This document shows positions 35,747 to 46,131 of a DNA stretch of 64,000 nt, one piece after another. The notes beneath the pieces were generated by a model. It saw only the letters and a program-made list of their open reading frames with translations, was not told the origin of the DNA and did no database searches. Positions within the stretch are counted from its first letter, which is position 1; each line of letters starts with the position of its first letter. The position numbers were made by a program, and so were the translations under genes. The stretch is taken from the NCBI GenBank assembly GCA_021031095.1, contig JAGFVP010000011.1, forward strand, positions 124,001-188,000, written 5' to 3'. Source of the stretch: Bathelium albidoporum (taxonomy: Eukaryota > Ascomycota > Dothideomycetes > Trypetheliales > Trypetheliaceae).

Positions 35747-36356
35747 TGTGAAGAGACAGTGTGTTGTGGATTCGTAAATGTATTGTGGTTCGGATCGCAG
35801 CGCTGGCTGACATTCACATCCCTAGGTGGAAACCGGCGGAAATTTGGCTGCCCGGCCAATCGTCTCAAAACCCTCGCTAGCGCTGATTTCAAAGATCCGT
35901 CGCACATACATATTTACTAGCAAGAGATATTTTCTGTCTAAATTTATACAAATAAATAATTATTATCATAATTAGTTTATGTATTTATAGAAATTTTTGT
36001 TTGAATAGTTGTAAAAATATCTGTTTAAGCACCTGTAGAAGCACCTCTTCACCTGTAACAAATACATAGGATTGCAACGACTGCAACGGTTTAAGTTGCA
36101 AGCAAGGCATGTCTGCTGCCTGAGCCTTGCCGTATACCACTTCGGTATCCGGCATCGAGACGGATCGACACGCTTGTTCCGCGTGCGTGAGGCGAAGAGA
36201 CGATCTGTTGCATAGGTGTTGTCGCGCTAATCCTAAACAGCATCCAGCGAAAACAGACAGTCGGCACGGTAAGTATAACGAAGTTGAATTGATCAGGCCG
36301 AGCAGACCTCCTCTCCTGCATACCCTTCTCCGTCTAGAATCCAATCACCACCGGCG
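35747..36356. other. Divergent promoter, KEI1 / GNAT, with AT-rich core
   Basis: 610 bp between two divergent start codons. A very AT-rich stretch lies at about 35920-36000. A GTAAGT followed by AG before 36357 could mark a 5'-UTR intron of the acetyltransferase gene. Confidence 0.4.
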
Positions 36357-37082
36357 ATGGACCAAGTGGCTTTTCAGCAATTACCACTGAGGTCAGCCTC
36401 ACTGGCGGACGTCAATGCGCTGGCCAACATCACCTACAACGCGATGCCTATGGACCCTCAATGGGACTACAGGTTTCCCAAGAGGGAAGAATACCCTGAA
36501 GACAACTTTTATTGCACGCGCGATATGTTCGAATCATTCTTCAAGGAGAAAGGCGTACATATCATGGTCGTCACGTTCCCTGACCCGCAAGATAGCGATG
36601 CAGAAGAAATTCCTCAATCACTGGCAGTATGGGAAGTCGAATTTAATTCAGCCAAGGACTATTCAGATACTAGTGAGCTCTGAACTTCATGAGGCACTTC
36701 GGTGGCATGTTTAATTCGAAGCGTAGGCGTCTGCAGGACTCGCCGCGACGCAAACTTTGAGCACATGAAAGCATTCGATGACGCTCTCAATGACGCGAAG
36801 AAATCCTACTTCGACGAAAAGTACGGATCTAAACAAATCCATCTTAGGATCCTTGCAACGCATCCAGACTACCAGCGACGTGGTGCTGCCAGAAGGCTGT
36901 GCAACTGGGGATTACATTTGGCTCATGAGCGTCGCCATCCAGTCACTCTTTTCAGCAGCCCTATGGGTCAAAAGCTGTACGAAGTGCTTGGATTTGATAA
37001 GATTGGGACTGTCAAAGTCCAAATTGACGGAGAAGATGAAGGACTGGCAATCGGTGTCATGCAGCACCCGTCCAAAGAGTGA
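36357..37082 (+). CDS. GNAT-family N-acetyltransferase
   Basis: Two exons, 36357-36672 and 36727-37082 (223 aa), with a 54-bp intron. The N-terminal half has the opening seen in fungal GNATs (LRSASLADVNALANI). The acetyl-CoA binding motif A is in the second exon: LRILATHPDYQRRGAARRLCNWGL, with the Q/R-x-x-G-x-G/A pyrophosphate loop. It is followed by VTLFSSPMGQKLYEVLGFDKIG, the usual beta6-alpha4 end. The substrate cannot be told; small molecules or protein N-termini are possible. The alternative acceptor at 36736 gives the wrong phase, so 36726 was chosen. Confidence 0.85.
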
Positions 37083-37296
37083 AAATGCCAGTTGAACCTC
37101 GGTCAGATTGCCTATTGGCTTGGAAATTCCAAAAAAGAAATTAGTGCGCTAAGTCGATATGCTATTTGTCGCCTCATTTTTGTCTGACTGTTCGTTTCGC
37201 AATTGAAATCAGCCTCGGACCTGAATTCAGTATAAGCACGTGATTCATTCTAAGATGCCGTGTTCCCTTTTCGGCATCCGGCTGGACGAATGTTAA

Positions 37297-37463
37297 AGTC
37301 CATTGTATGCCGTAGTTCAGACAGAGGATACGGCTTAAACGAATGTCGGTCACCGGTGGAAGTTTCTCATCGCACTGTCGAGTCTACTGTACGCCGTACT
37401 CTAGACAGAGGATACGGGTTGAAGATTGCCGCCCACTGATGGGAGCTTTTCATCGCATTTTCG
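37297..37463 (+). repeat. Diverged tandem duplication, about 84 bp x 2
   Basis: 37297-37380 and 37381-37463 align end to end: both share CAGAGGATACGG, the CGCCGTA/TGCCGTA start and the CATCGCA end, with many transitions between copies. They are head-to-tail in the gap downstream of the GNAT gene. No function is evident. Confidence 0.75.
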
Positions 37464-37820
37464 TAGACAGTTCAGGCTACATATATATGTAAGGTCGAGC
37501 CGAGAGCAAAAGAAATACAAATCATTCCTCTGCAACTAAGATTTCTCTTACAATTGCTGCAATAGTCGCTTCACGGCTAACGAACTCGAGATATTCGTCG
37601 TCCATATCGAACATATCGGCAGAACGATGGCTGGCAGGGACAGGCTCCAGCAATAGTCCGCGTCCGCTTCGCAGAGCGGTCCTCCCCAGGCTACTCCCTC
37701 AGACGCATCGATCCGGTCACTAGGGATTACGCTGTCCTCTTCGAATGGTCACAAAAGTTGGCATCGCGCAGCTACCATAGTGCAAACGAAGTCCAAGTAT
37801 CTACCCCCGAAACGACAAAG

Positions 37821-38291
37821 ATGCAGAGGAACGAATCAGCACCTGCATCACTTGAACATGACGATCACAATGCCACGACTGGGCGCGTGAGCACAGACAG
37901 CAATCTTCGGAGCAGTTCAAGCGGCTGCTCAACTGGAGGTGACGAAACCTCGATGTCCACCACTCTGAGGCACTACCTGGATATGGACGATCGCCTGGAG
38001 CTTCTCAGACTCGGGTTGCTGGGCAAGATGGATGGCCGACGCCCGGCTCATGAACTTGAAGCTGGACGTTACATCGGAAACAGCCTGTACCCACCAACGC
38101 TCTCCATCTCGGACGACGGACAGAACATTCAATCACATTGGTATAGCGAGCTATTCTATGTCATAATCGGCCACATCCCCGAAGATCGCAAGCTCCTGCA
38201 ACAACGACCTTTGGCTTTGGTTGAAGATATCGGAATTGAACCGTGGCTGTGGCATTCGTTTCTCTCAGTGTTGGCAATAGTGATGCGTTAA
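37821..38291 (+). CDS. Hypothetical protein
   Basis: The frame is open from at least 37582, but the first ATG in frame is at 37821 (156 aa, MQRNESAPASLEHDD). The N-terminal part is Ser/Thr/Gly-rich and probably disordered. The C-terminal half is better ordered (LRHYLDMDDRLELLRLGLLGKMDG, SHWYSELFYVIIGHIPEDR). I do not recognise a family. There is no signal peptide or membrane helix. A 5' exon may be missing from this model. The absence of any homology call means it could also be a chance frame. Confidence 0.35.
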   Translation: MQRNESAPASLEHDDHNATTGRVSTDSNLRSSSSGCSTGGDETSMSTTLRHYLDMDDRLELLRLGLLGKMDGRRPAHELEAGRYIGNSLYPPTLSISDDGQNIQSHWYSELFYVIIGHIPEDRKLLQQRPLALVEDIGIEPWLWHSFLSVLAIVMR

Positions 38292-39222
38292 GGCCTATTT
38301 TGGATTATCTTATTCTTTTCTTTCTCACGGAAGTCTTCCTCCATCTTTGAGTGCAATGCAAAATCATTTAAGGCAACTAGAGCGAGATAATAACCTGCAA
38401 TGAGATGTCTCGAACCTTCAGACCGACCTGCTATTCCCACGCAATTTTGATCTAGTTTTATTCTTCGTCATTATCTAGTGGGTTCTCCACTTTGCACTTG
38501 TGGAAGTGCGTGTCGCAAGGCGCGCAGCGAAACTTGTCAGGGACTTTCACGCGATCTTTGTTGTACACGCAGGCGCACCTTGCCCCGGACCACAGTTGCA
38601 GCACAATTAAGTAAGCAGACTTGCTTGAGTTTCCGCCAACGTCGTTCTGATTTTATCTAGTAGCCTCTCCACTCAGTCATACTTGAAGTAATAGTTACAG
38701 GCCTTGTAGCAAAACATATTCGGAATTTTGAAGCTATCTTTGTCGTACACTAAAGACCATCCACTAGCATAATTGTGCCCGATTCCACAATCATAGCGTA
38801 GCCAAGTTTGCATAGCCAGTCGCACAGCTGCTCGAGTTGCATTAAGGGCCGCCCTCGATGGTATCGAGCTAGTGGCCTTCACACTCTAGAGTCTTTCATG
38901 TACTTGCGGGTTTCGACTGTTCCGAGGCTGCGTGTGCTATTCTAATTCAGATTAACGCGTTACGAAGAACAATTTTCGACAAACTTTGCAAGCACGCCAC
39001 GTCTGGCTTTTCCCTACAGAGCGTGTGTGTATATGACCACGCGATGCATTAACGTATCCAAAACCACTGCAAGGATAACAACGTCACTCCATTCCTGCGT
39101 CAAGAATATTTTCGCCAGCAAGGCTGCGAGTTTCAAGATAGATTTTATTGAAGCCAAGACTGTCTTGGATGGTTGACATCCATCGATCTGTAAAATTAGA
39201 TCCGCGGTGTATTTCAGTCTCT
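38292..39222. other. Intergenic region containing the paired relics
   Basis: 931 bp between the hypothetical gene and the fumarylacetoacetase-family gene. Apart from the paired Cys-containing segments there is no supported feature. Confidence 0.4.
38460..38882 (-). pseudogene. Two related small Cys-containing open segments (relics)
   Basis: Two neighbouring stretches (about 38467-38660 and 38661-38882) are similar in DNA and in minus-strand translation: LVYDKDSFKIPNMFCYKAC in one and CVYNKDRVKVPDKFRCAPC in the other, each near a stop. The first (nearer 38882) has an ATG; the second has none in frame. They look like a tandem pair of a small cysteine-containing gene, at least one copy decayed. 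No family is recognised. Confidence 0.4.
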
Positions 39223-40583
39223 TCAGTCCTTCGCTGCTGGCAGAACTGTTCCTGTGCAGTCGCCGAATCCTACACCGTCTCCAGAAATGCCCTCAAGAAC
39301 TACGGAATCGCCATCTTCTAGGTAAGTGCGTGTCTCTCCGCTATTGAGACCGAAATTTTCCTTTCCTCCTTTTGTCAATTCCAAAAGACAGCCGTGAGAT
39401 GTTTTCTTCTGCGTTCCAGTCACTGTTCCCGTTGCCAAAATATCGCCAGTACGGACGAAAGCACCGTTGCAAGTTTGATGTGCAATCAGGTCCTCGAATG
39501 TCCAGTACATTGCCTTGACGTCCGACCTACAGACGACGGTTCTGCTGTCCGGACCTTTCGGTGAAGCAATCGAGGCTGTAAGACTGATGCTGTAAGCTTC
39601 GCGCCCAGGCCCGGAAGAATGAGTCAAGACGGCATTCGTTGGTCCTTGCCGATCTGGTACATTTTGGGTGCTTCGAAATGGTGCAAGCGCTTCTGGAGTG
39701 ATTACCCAAGGTGAAACCGAAGTACAGAAGCTTTTACTATTCATTGGCCCTAATGGAGGCATCTCAAGACCTTGTATATCACGAGCTATAGTAGCCCGAT
39801 TAGCTTTTCTTTCGGGCGATACTGGACTTGGGATTGGACTTTACCACTCCAGTCATTTACAATAACAATACCGAAAATGTGATCGGCAGCGTTCTCGACT
39901 TTGACGCGTTTACCAAATTCGCTCGGCTTCCCGATGATACATCCCATTTCTAGCTCGTAATCAAGCTGCTCTGTCGGCCCCCAAACAACACCACCGTCTT
40001 TCCTGAACTGACCCCAAGGCCTATGGAAAGGTGTGCCGGATACCTTGACTCCACTAGCTCTGCTAATATATCCAACTGGATAATGCAGGAAACTTGGCGG
40101 AAGACTGCGGAGCCCAGTGACAGCCTCGCCAGCGTTTAACATGTGATCTGGCGAGCAAGAGAAATCCGTGAAGTCACCAATCTCAACTGGAAGATGCATC
40201 TGGACATTCTCAACGGGTTCGATACAGTCTTGGAGTTTGTCGAGGTTTTTGAGGAGGCCTTGAAGAGCAGATCGGAGAACCTTGAGTTCATCCTTGGACA
40301 CGGACGCGAGCGAATTTAGTGTCGACTGGGCAAAGAATCAGATGGCATTCCAAGTATATGAGAAAACCTCAAGCCTCATACTTGGCTGCGGGCATACCTT
40401 TGTAAGTGCATCAAGCACATCGTGGCCAAAGTGACCGCTCAACAACCCCTTTTGTGCAAGTGGTCCAAGGAATATTACCGAGTCGTGCAGGCGGGTGGCG
40501 ACCCCAGGAGGATGCTTGGAGGAGCTGGCAATTCCATACGGAATATTATTAATACCAAAATGATGTGCGTACTTTGAAGCCAT
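39223..40583 (-). CDS. fahA: Fumarylacetoacetase-family hydrolase
   Basis: Three exons: 40583-40398, 40325-39845, 39785-39223 (409 aa). The N-terminal SH3-like part (INNIPYGIASS) precedes the catalytic FAH fold: DFTDFSCSPDHMLNAG holds the metal Asp and the catalytic His, LHYPVGYISRAS, VSGTPFHRPWGQ, the metal-binding DYELEMG and NDWSARDIQ (formed across the second intron), GKSF-like SKSFCTSVSPWV, and a C-terminal GDCTGTVLPA. FAH splits fumarylacetoacetate in tyrosine and phenylacetate breakdown. Some positions differ from canonical enzymes (PVGYISRAS instead of PVGYHGRAS), and the gene is not beside other tyrosine-pathway genes. A paralogue acting on another beta-diketone is possible, so the symbol denotes the family. 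Confidence 0.85.
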
Positions 40584-41151
40584 GACCACGATTCAGAATC
40601 TTGCAATTTGATCATGTACTTCGAGCAGGTTCACCAGAATAACGGAATTGCAATGAACGACCATAGATAGAATACTACGAAAAAGGGTTCACCCAGCCAA
40701 GAACCCTTCCGCATGAGCTTATAAGGCCTACCTCCGACGCCCACGAATCATTTTATTTTGCAAGGCTGCGGATGATAGCTCGCCTTAAGCTCTCGGCTTG
40801 TTCCTAGCCCATCGTGCCTACATCCCGTCATAGTCCGGGTCGGCTTGCGGGGTGAAGCTGCATTGCAAATGCAAGCCCCACCAACAGCGCACATTGCCTA
40901 CCTACCTACATTATCGTGATAATCAGCAATACGAAAAAGCATTGGGTGAATGACCGATCTCCTGTAGTCACAGAGGCAAGGTGGGGTATGGCCGGAGTTT
41001 CTCAGCCTTTCTTGTGTTCCGCTTATACTCAGCAATTTGTTCCTCTCACAATATCTCTTTTCACTGTTTGTCGTACAGCCTTCCGCATCTACAGAATACT
41101 TGCGTAACTTTCTCGAATTCAGTCATTTGGTACCAAAGAGCATCGGTCATC
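40584..41151. promoter_or_regulatory. Divergent promoter, FAH-family / cupin genes
   Basis: 568 bp between the two start codons. CCTACCTACCTAC repeats near 40899-40911. Co-expression of the two genes is suggested by layout only. Confidence 0.4.
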
Positions 41152-41852
41152 ATGGCCCAAAACCCGACCCAGCGCTCCAACCTGCCTCCACTTCATCGCT
41201 ACATTACAACGCACGATTCATCAGGCCTTGCTACCTTTGACACTCAGATTGCAGCGGAGGCAAAGTGGACACAGCCAGTCAAGGGTGCTGACTTCTTCCT
41301 TGGGTATGTCCATGATCACTGTAACTTAAAAGTTCTGCGCCGATTATGATCACCAGCTACACCACAACCAACTTTCCCGTCAAAGTCAACAATGACGCCG
41401 ACATCAACGCCTACAAGCCCTACCTCGAAAATAATCCGGGCCTCGTCGTCCACGGCGGCAGCGTCTGTAGATTCGTAGACTTTGAGCCCTTTAAGGAAGG
41501 CCAGCCGTCGGCGATGCACCGGACCACTAGTGTTGATTATGGAGTAGTCCTGGAAGGTCAGTTGGAATTGACGCTGGATAGCGGAGAACAGCGAATCATG
41601 AATCGTGGAGACGTTTGTGTCCAGCGAGCAACAAACCATGCTTGGAGAAATACGAGTAAAACGGAATGGGTAAGTTGCTGTTAATTTTACTCGGAGATGC
41701 GCTTTCTCCCCATAGCTGGCGTTGACTGATTGTTTGCGAAGGCAAGAATGATGTTCGTGCTGCTCCAATCTGAAGCTGCGGAGGTTGGTGGTAAGAAGCT
41801 GGAAGAAGAGATCGGTGTGTTCAAAGGCGGCGAATTGAAGAAATCAGAATGA
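41152..41852 (+). CDS. Cupin-domain protein
   Basis: Three exons: 41152-41303, 41357-41669, 41742-41852 (191 aa), in consistent phase. It starts MAQNPTQRSNLPPLHRYITTH. The C-terminal half is a single cupin barrel: MHRTTSVDYGVVLEGQLELTLDSGE (cupin motif 1, with His and Glu), then GDVCVQRATNHAWRNTS (motif 2, with the His). These residues could bind a metal. Proteins of this type are often found in fungal catabolic and secondary-metabolite loci, as dioxygenases, isomerases or regulators of unknown substrate. It is divergent from the FAH-family gene, suggesting a shared pathway. No signal peptide is present. Confidence 0.86.
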
Positions 41853-42031
41853 TTGTTGAAAAACCTTGACTCCAAGGTGTTGGTGGGTGCTTCAACAACC
41901 AAACACTCTTAGAGAAAGACGGATAAGATGAAAAGACTCGAGCAGATAGAGTGCAATAAGTCCCCTCGGTTCATATTTTGAGCAGGCTGTACCCATGCAT
42001 GAGTCCATCTCCACCACTTACGGAGGGGAGC

Positions 42032-42975
42032 TCAAGACGCGGCCGTGGATCTTAGCTCGAGCGAAGAATCGTCCGTAGATTCAATGGCCGAGATATTCAA
42101 ATCTTTTAAAGGCTCGTCATCTTGTTTTACAGCTTCATCTGCTGCTGGCGTATACGCCGAAAACCTCCTCTTCTGCATTCGCCAAGCTGAGCATTCATAC
42201 GGGACATTGCTTATTGCATTATAACGCTGTGTGAATATGGTGAAAACAAACGCCGGATTTCCTTCATGCTCGCTCTCACCATTCTCCACCAACCTTGTAT
42301 TTGAATATATTTGGGTTGAATCTACCAAACGTCTTCCTCCATAACTGTGCAGCACCCTAATATGTGGGTCAGAACCGGAGAGAACCTAAAGGCGCACAAG
42401 CATGAGTAATCTTCTAACTGACCGCATTGATTCCGACGCCGTTCATCATGAGAAAGATGAAGACTACATCTCTCGGTCAGCCATCAATTCTCCCAACCGC
42501 AATGATTCCTCAACCTACCTGTCTCTGCAGGATTCAAGCCATTGGGCCTCAACGTCATGTCCCGCGTATGATCAACAGGACGGAAGTTGGGCACATTATT
42601 ATAGTCCTCGGGCCACCCTTCTGGGTTCTGAGCCACCGGTGGAGAGCTCGAGTTAACAGGAGCAGGATGTTCTTGGGGGTTTTGCTCGGCGGACTCGTGG
42701 ATCTCGTAGTCTTCGAGAGCGCGGAAAAGGGTGGTGGTCACAGGGTTGGCAGTCGTGGTGACCGACATACTGAGTGTTCGATAGATCCTCTTGTGCAAGA
42801 TGGAGTCGAAATGCCTCGATGTTGCACAAAGTACGTATTCGAGGTCTTGAGACTGCCAAAGGTTCGAGCTCTCCCCATATTCCGCAAGCTCAGGCCGGGC
42901 CTCCACATGTCCGTGGGGTTTCCCCGCATCATCCGATGCCAACCAATGTCCACCATCTGTTACGCATCGTACCAC
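42032..42975 (-). CDS. Hypothetical protein (partial model)
   Basis: Two long open segments on the minus strand, about 42975-42520 and 42356-42032, probably belong to one spliced gene. The most workable join uses a GT at about 42518 and an AG just before 42356, but the donor is weak. The upstream exon has no ATG in frame before its first stop, so a 5' exon is missing. The segments contain GHWLASDDAGKPHGHVEA and FTQRYNAISNVPYECSAW. I recognise no family. It lies between the cupin and the ALDH-fold genes. Confidence 0.3.
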
Positions 42976-43200
42976 GGTGGGGATCTGGAACTGGGATCTC
43001 GGATTCTCCGACGTATTTCTGTAAATAGCAAGTGCTCAAAGACACTGGAGAGCTAGCGTTTGATGAGTTCCATTCATCAAAAAGTCTTTCGGCTTCCTCC
43101 TATCCCAACCTTCTACCCATCCATTGATCCGTCGCGTCCGGTGAACCTCGTCTAGACAGGATTTTCGTCAACAGGCTAAGTTTTGCTGAAGGTGGTGAGT

Positions 43201-44898
43201 ATGACGGAAGCTTTCGCACAACTCCGAGCTGCCAAAGTCGATGGCCGAACCGAGAATGTACGATATAGACAGAACGAGCTCCAGAGACTACACAGAACCT
43301 TGAGAGACAATGCGGATACTATTTGCGAGGCTATAGAGAAAGATGCTCAAAGTCCACGAGTTGAAGTTGATAGCGAGTTCTATCTGGGGATGCTCGGGGT
43401 TCGGGATGCCTACAAAAGCCTGGATTTTGGTAAAGAACTCAAGGACGAGTATCTAATTGCAAAAGAGAAGAACAATGAGAACAGAAGAGTTGGATACGGT
43501 ATCGTGTTGATCCGACCAACAACACATACACGGTTCTTCTCAATTGTTGCGCCCCTAGCTTTGGCAATTGCTGCAGGGAACTGTATCTTGCTTGAACTTC
43601 CCCAGACATTATCGAATCTCGACTCGGTGCTTAAAAACGTCTTGTCAAAGGTGCTCGACCAGGATACATTTGTCATCGCAAAAGAGGAAGTTACAGACAA
43701 GCATTTACTTGGCGAATGTCTCGTTGTCGACCAGACTGGTACGTGTAGCGGGCACTCAGGACTGCAGCTCGTATCCCAGCCCTCAGCACAAACCCTGGCG
43801 ATTGTGGATCGTACAGCAGATGTTGAAAAAGCAGCAAAAGCCATTGTTGCGGCAAGATTTACATACGGAGGCCGGTCACCGTATTCACCGGATATAGTCC
43901 TAGTGAATGAGTTCAAGAAAAAGGACTTCTTCGAAGCGTGTGTTCGCTTCACCAGTCAATATGTACCTGCTCAGGCGCAGTCAAGACGAGCTCCAACGCA
44001 GCTTGTGGAGGAAACAAGGAATAAGTTCAAGAGTGCGGAAAGCTCTGGCCATGTCTCGATCTTTGGTTCGCAAGAGTATATGATCGCGGACGTTCGGGAA
44101 AGGTACTAGCTCGAATATTGCCGTGGAAGTATCCTTACAATGCTGATATTCTTCCATGTAGGAGTTGCACGCTGTTTGACACTAAAGTGTGCGGTTGTCA
44201 TTTGGCAATTGCGCCATATACAAGCTTGATGGACGTAGTCACATTGATGGAATCGAAGTACGCCACCTAGACATCCAGTCAGTTCTTAGAGCTTGTACTA
44301 ATATTGTTTTATTTGACAGAACAACACTATTAGCTTCATACATTTTTGCCAATTCGTCCACTGCTAAATTTCTCAGTCAGTACATTGACAGTCATATCTC
44401 CTGCGTTAACCAAATACCTCTCAATCTTCTGAGTAAGTCCCAGTCCTATTCCGAGAAACTCTCTGGGTTTCCCCTCGGATACGTATATCTTGGTTGAAAA
44501 CCGCCCACCCACTAACCATTCCATGTCCAGTTGGCCCAGCTGCACCGCTCAACCATTCCCCATCTCCACGTACCCGATACACTGCGGCCATGTTCTCGCA
44601 ACCTCGGCCACAGTACACTCAATCGCTCCCAATTGACGTGGCTCTAGCCACGTCATGTCTGGACTCTGAGACGAGTCGGACCGAGAAGAAGAGCAAGGCA
44701 ATTCTGAAACCGGACCAGCTAAGAAAGCTGGCAACAGTGCCATTGCCGCCAACAGGACAGTCCAAGGGATTCGGCATAGGGTTCTTTGAGCAGGGCATAT
44801 TAACAGGGCTAGGTTTGGCGAGTGCTGTAGTATTCCCGACATTAGGGTTTCTTGCGTGGTTTGCCGGTAGTAGGGCTTGGAGGGCTCTGAGAAGTTAA
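43201..44898 (+). CDS. Aldehyde-dehydrogenase-fold protein lacking catalytic residues
   Basis: Four exons: 43201-44102, 44162-44257, 44320-44432, 44531-44898 (492 aa). It follows the ALDH order: IVAPLALAIAAGNCILLELPQ (nucleotide site; Glu replaces the usual Lys of LKPSE), LAIVDRTADVEKAAKAIVAARF, GGRSPYSPDIVLVNEF, ASYIFANSS and PLNLLIGPAAPLNHSP. However, the catalytic Cys (GQxC) is absent: the segment reads GGRSPYSPD, with Pro or Ser there. The general-base Glu of ELGGK is also replaced (LVSQPS). The C-terminus has a probable membrane anchor (GLGLASAVVFPTLGFLAWFAG). The frame is intact, so this is an expressed pseudoenzyme candidate rather than a decayed gene. Whether it has another activity is unknown. 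Confidence 0.83.
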
Positions 44899-45191
44899 CT
44901 TCTGGCGGTGTGACCATTTATTCATGAATCCAGTTGGCCGAACGTGTTCGTAAGCATTTGTATATTAGCAAAGTGAGGTGGCAAAGAAGTCCTTGGCGGA
45001 AGCGCACATTAAAGGTCATCGTCGCTTTAAGTATATGCATTCGACCATGAAATCCAAAATGCTCCCGATTTTGAACAGAAAACCACCGGCACAAGGTAAG
45101 CCAACCGCGCATCGCTAGGTATCTCACAAGACTTAGGTAGGTAAAGCAGATAATACGGATTCCATCTTTTCATAATGCAAATTCCTTCTCT

Positions 45192-46131
45192 TCAAGCTTT
45201 TACTGCAACCTCCTTGCCCCAATCTCCCAAAGTATACTGACTGTTGCACATATTTGTCAACTCCCAATCCTCCGCGCCCAACTCCACCTTCTGCCCTTCA
45301 TCCTCCCAATCTCCGCACAGCCCGGCCACAAACTGCGCCGCCATAAAATGATCATCCGTACCGTGCGCCTCCCGATACATCGGCATCTTCATCAGCATTG
45401 TCACCGCTCGCCTCAACGCCGGCCCGCCTCCAGATTTCGTCAACGCGTCCTGCACCTCCTGCCGAAACTCCAGCGCCCACGCCTCGGGCGGCGTCAGCAT
45501 GGCGAACGTGTCGCGATACTGCAGCATCGGCGCCCACTTGTTGCGGTACAGGTTGTGCACCGCGCCGCCCGTGCCGACGAAGAGGATGTTGCCCTCCTTG
45601 CGCAGGCCGCGCAGGGCGGAGCCGACTTTCACGTGGTAGTGCGGGTCGTAGCGGGCGTTCATGGAGACGATGGTCGTGGGCGGGCACTTGTCGGGGAACA
45701 TGCGGATCAGGATCAAGTAGGTGTCGTGGATCCAGTCGAAGGTGGGATTTTCGGAAGCGTTGAAGCCCGCGGCTTGCAGCATTTGGACGACTCGCTTGGC
45801 CATGGGCAGGTCCGGGACGAGCTCGTAGGAGGCGTATTTGGAGGGGTGGACGTAGGCGACGGGCGATTTGGCGGGTTTGGGATTTGTGGCGACCTGGATT
45901 TCGTCGCCGAGAGAGGCCCAGTGGGCGCCCTATGGCGGAGGTGTCAAAAAGGTGGTGGTGAGAAGATGGAGGGAGATGTTGCAGGGGGTTTACCATCATT
46001 ACGACATGCTCGATGCCATGAGCAAGAGCCTCATCGCCGCATTTCTTCCAATAGTCGGCAGACTTGGACTCTTCTCCAAGCATCATTGTTGAACCATGAG
46101 AAAAGAAGTGGACAGGCGTTAGAGGCGCCAT
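45192..46131 (-). CDS. LigB / DODA-type extradiol ring-cleavage dioxygenase
   Basis: Two exons, 46131-45994 and 45929-45192 (291 aa). Class III extradiol landmarks are present: VHFFSHGST (His12), VVMMGAHWAS (His49, formed across the intron), SMNARYDPHYHVKVGSAL and GNILFVGTGGAVHNL with the catalytic His. In this family two His and one Glu hold Fe(II), or zinc in some members, and the enzyme opens the ring of a catechol next to its hydroxyls; DODA members act on L-DOPA-like catechols. No signal peptide, so it is probably cytosolic. The C-terminus is DGKEV-like and Lys-ended. The substrate is unknown; the nearby FAH-family and cupin genes suggest aromatic breakdown. Confidence 0.9.
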
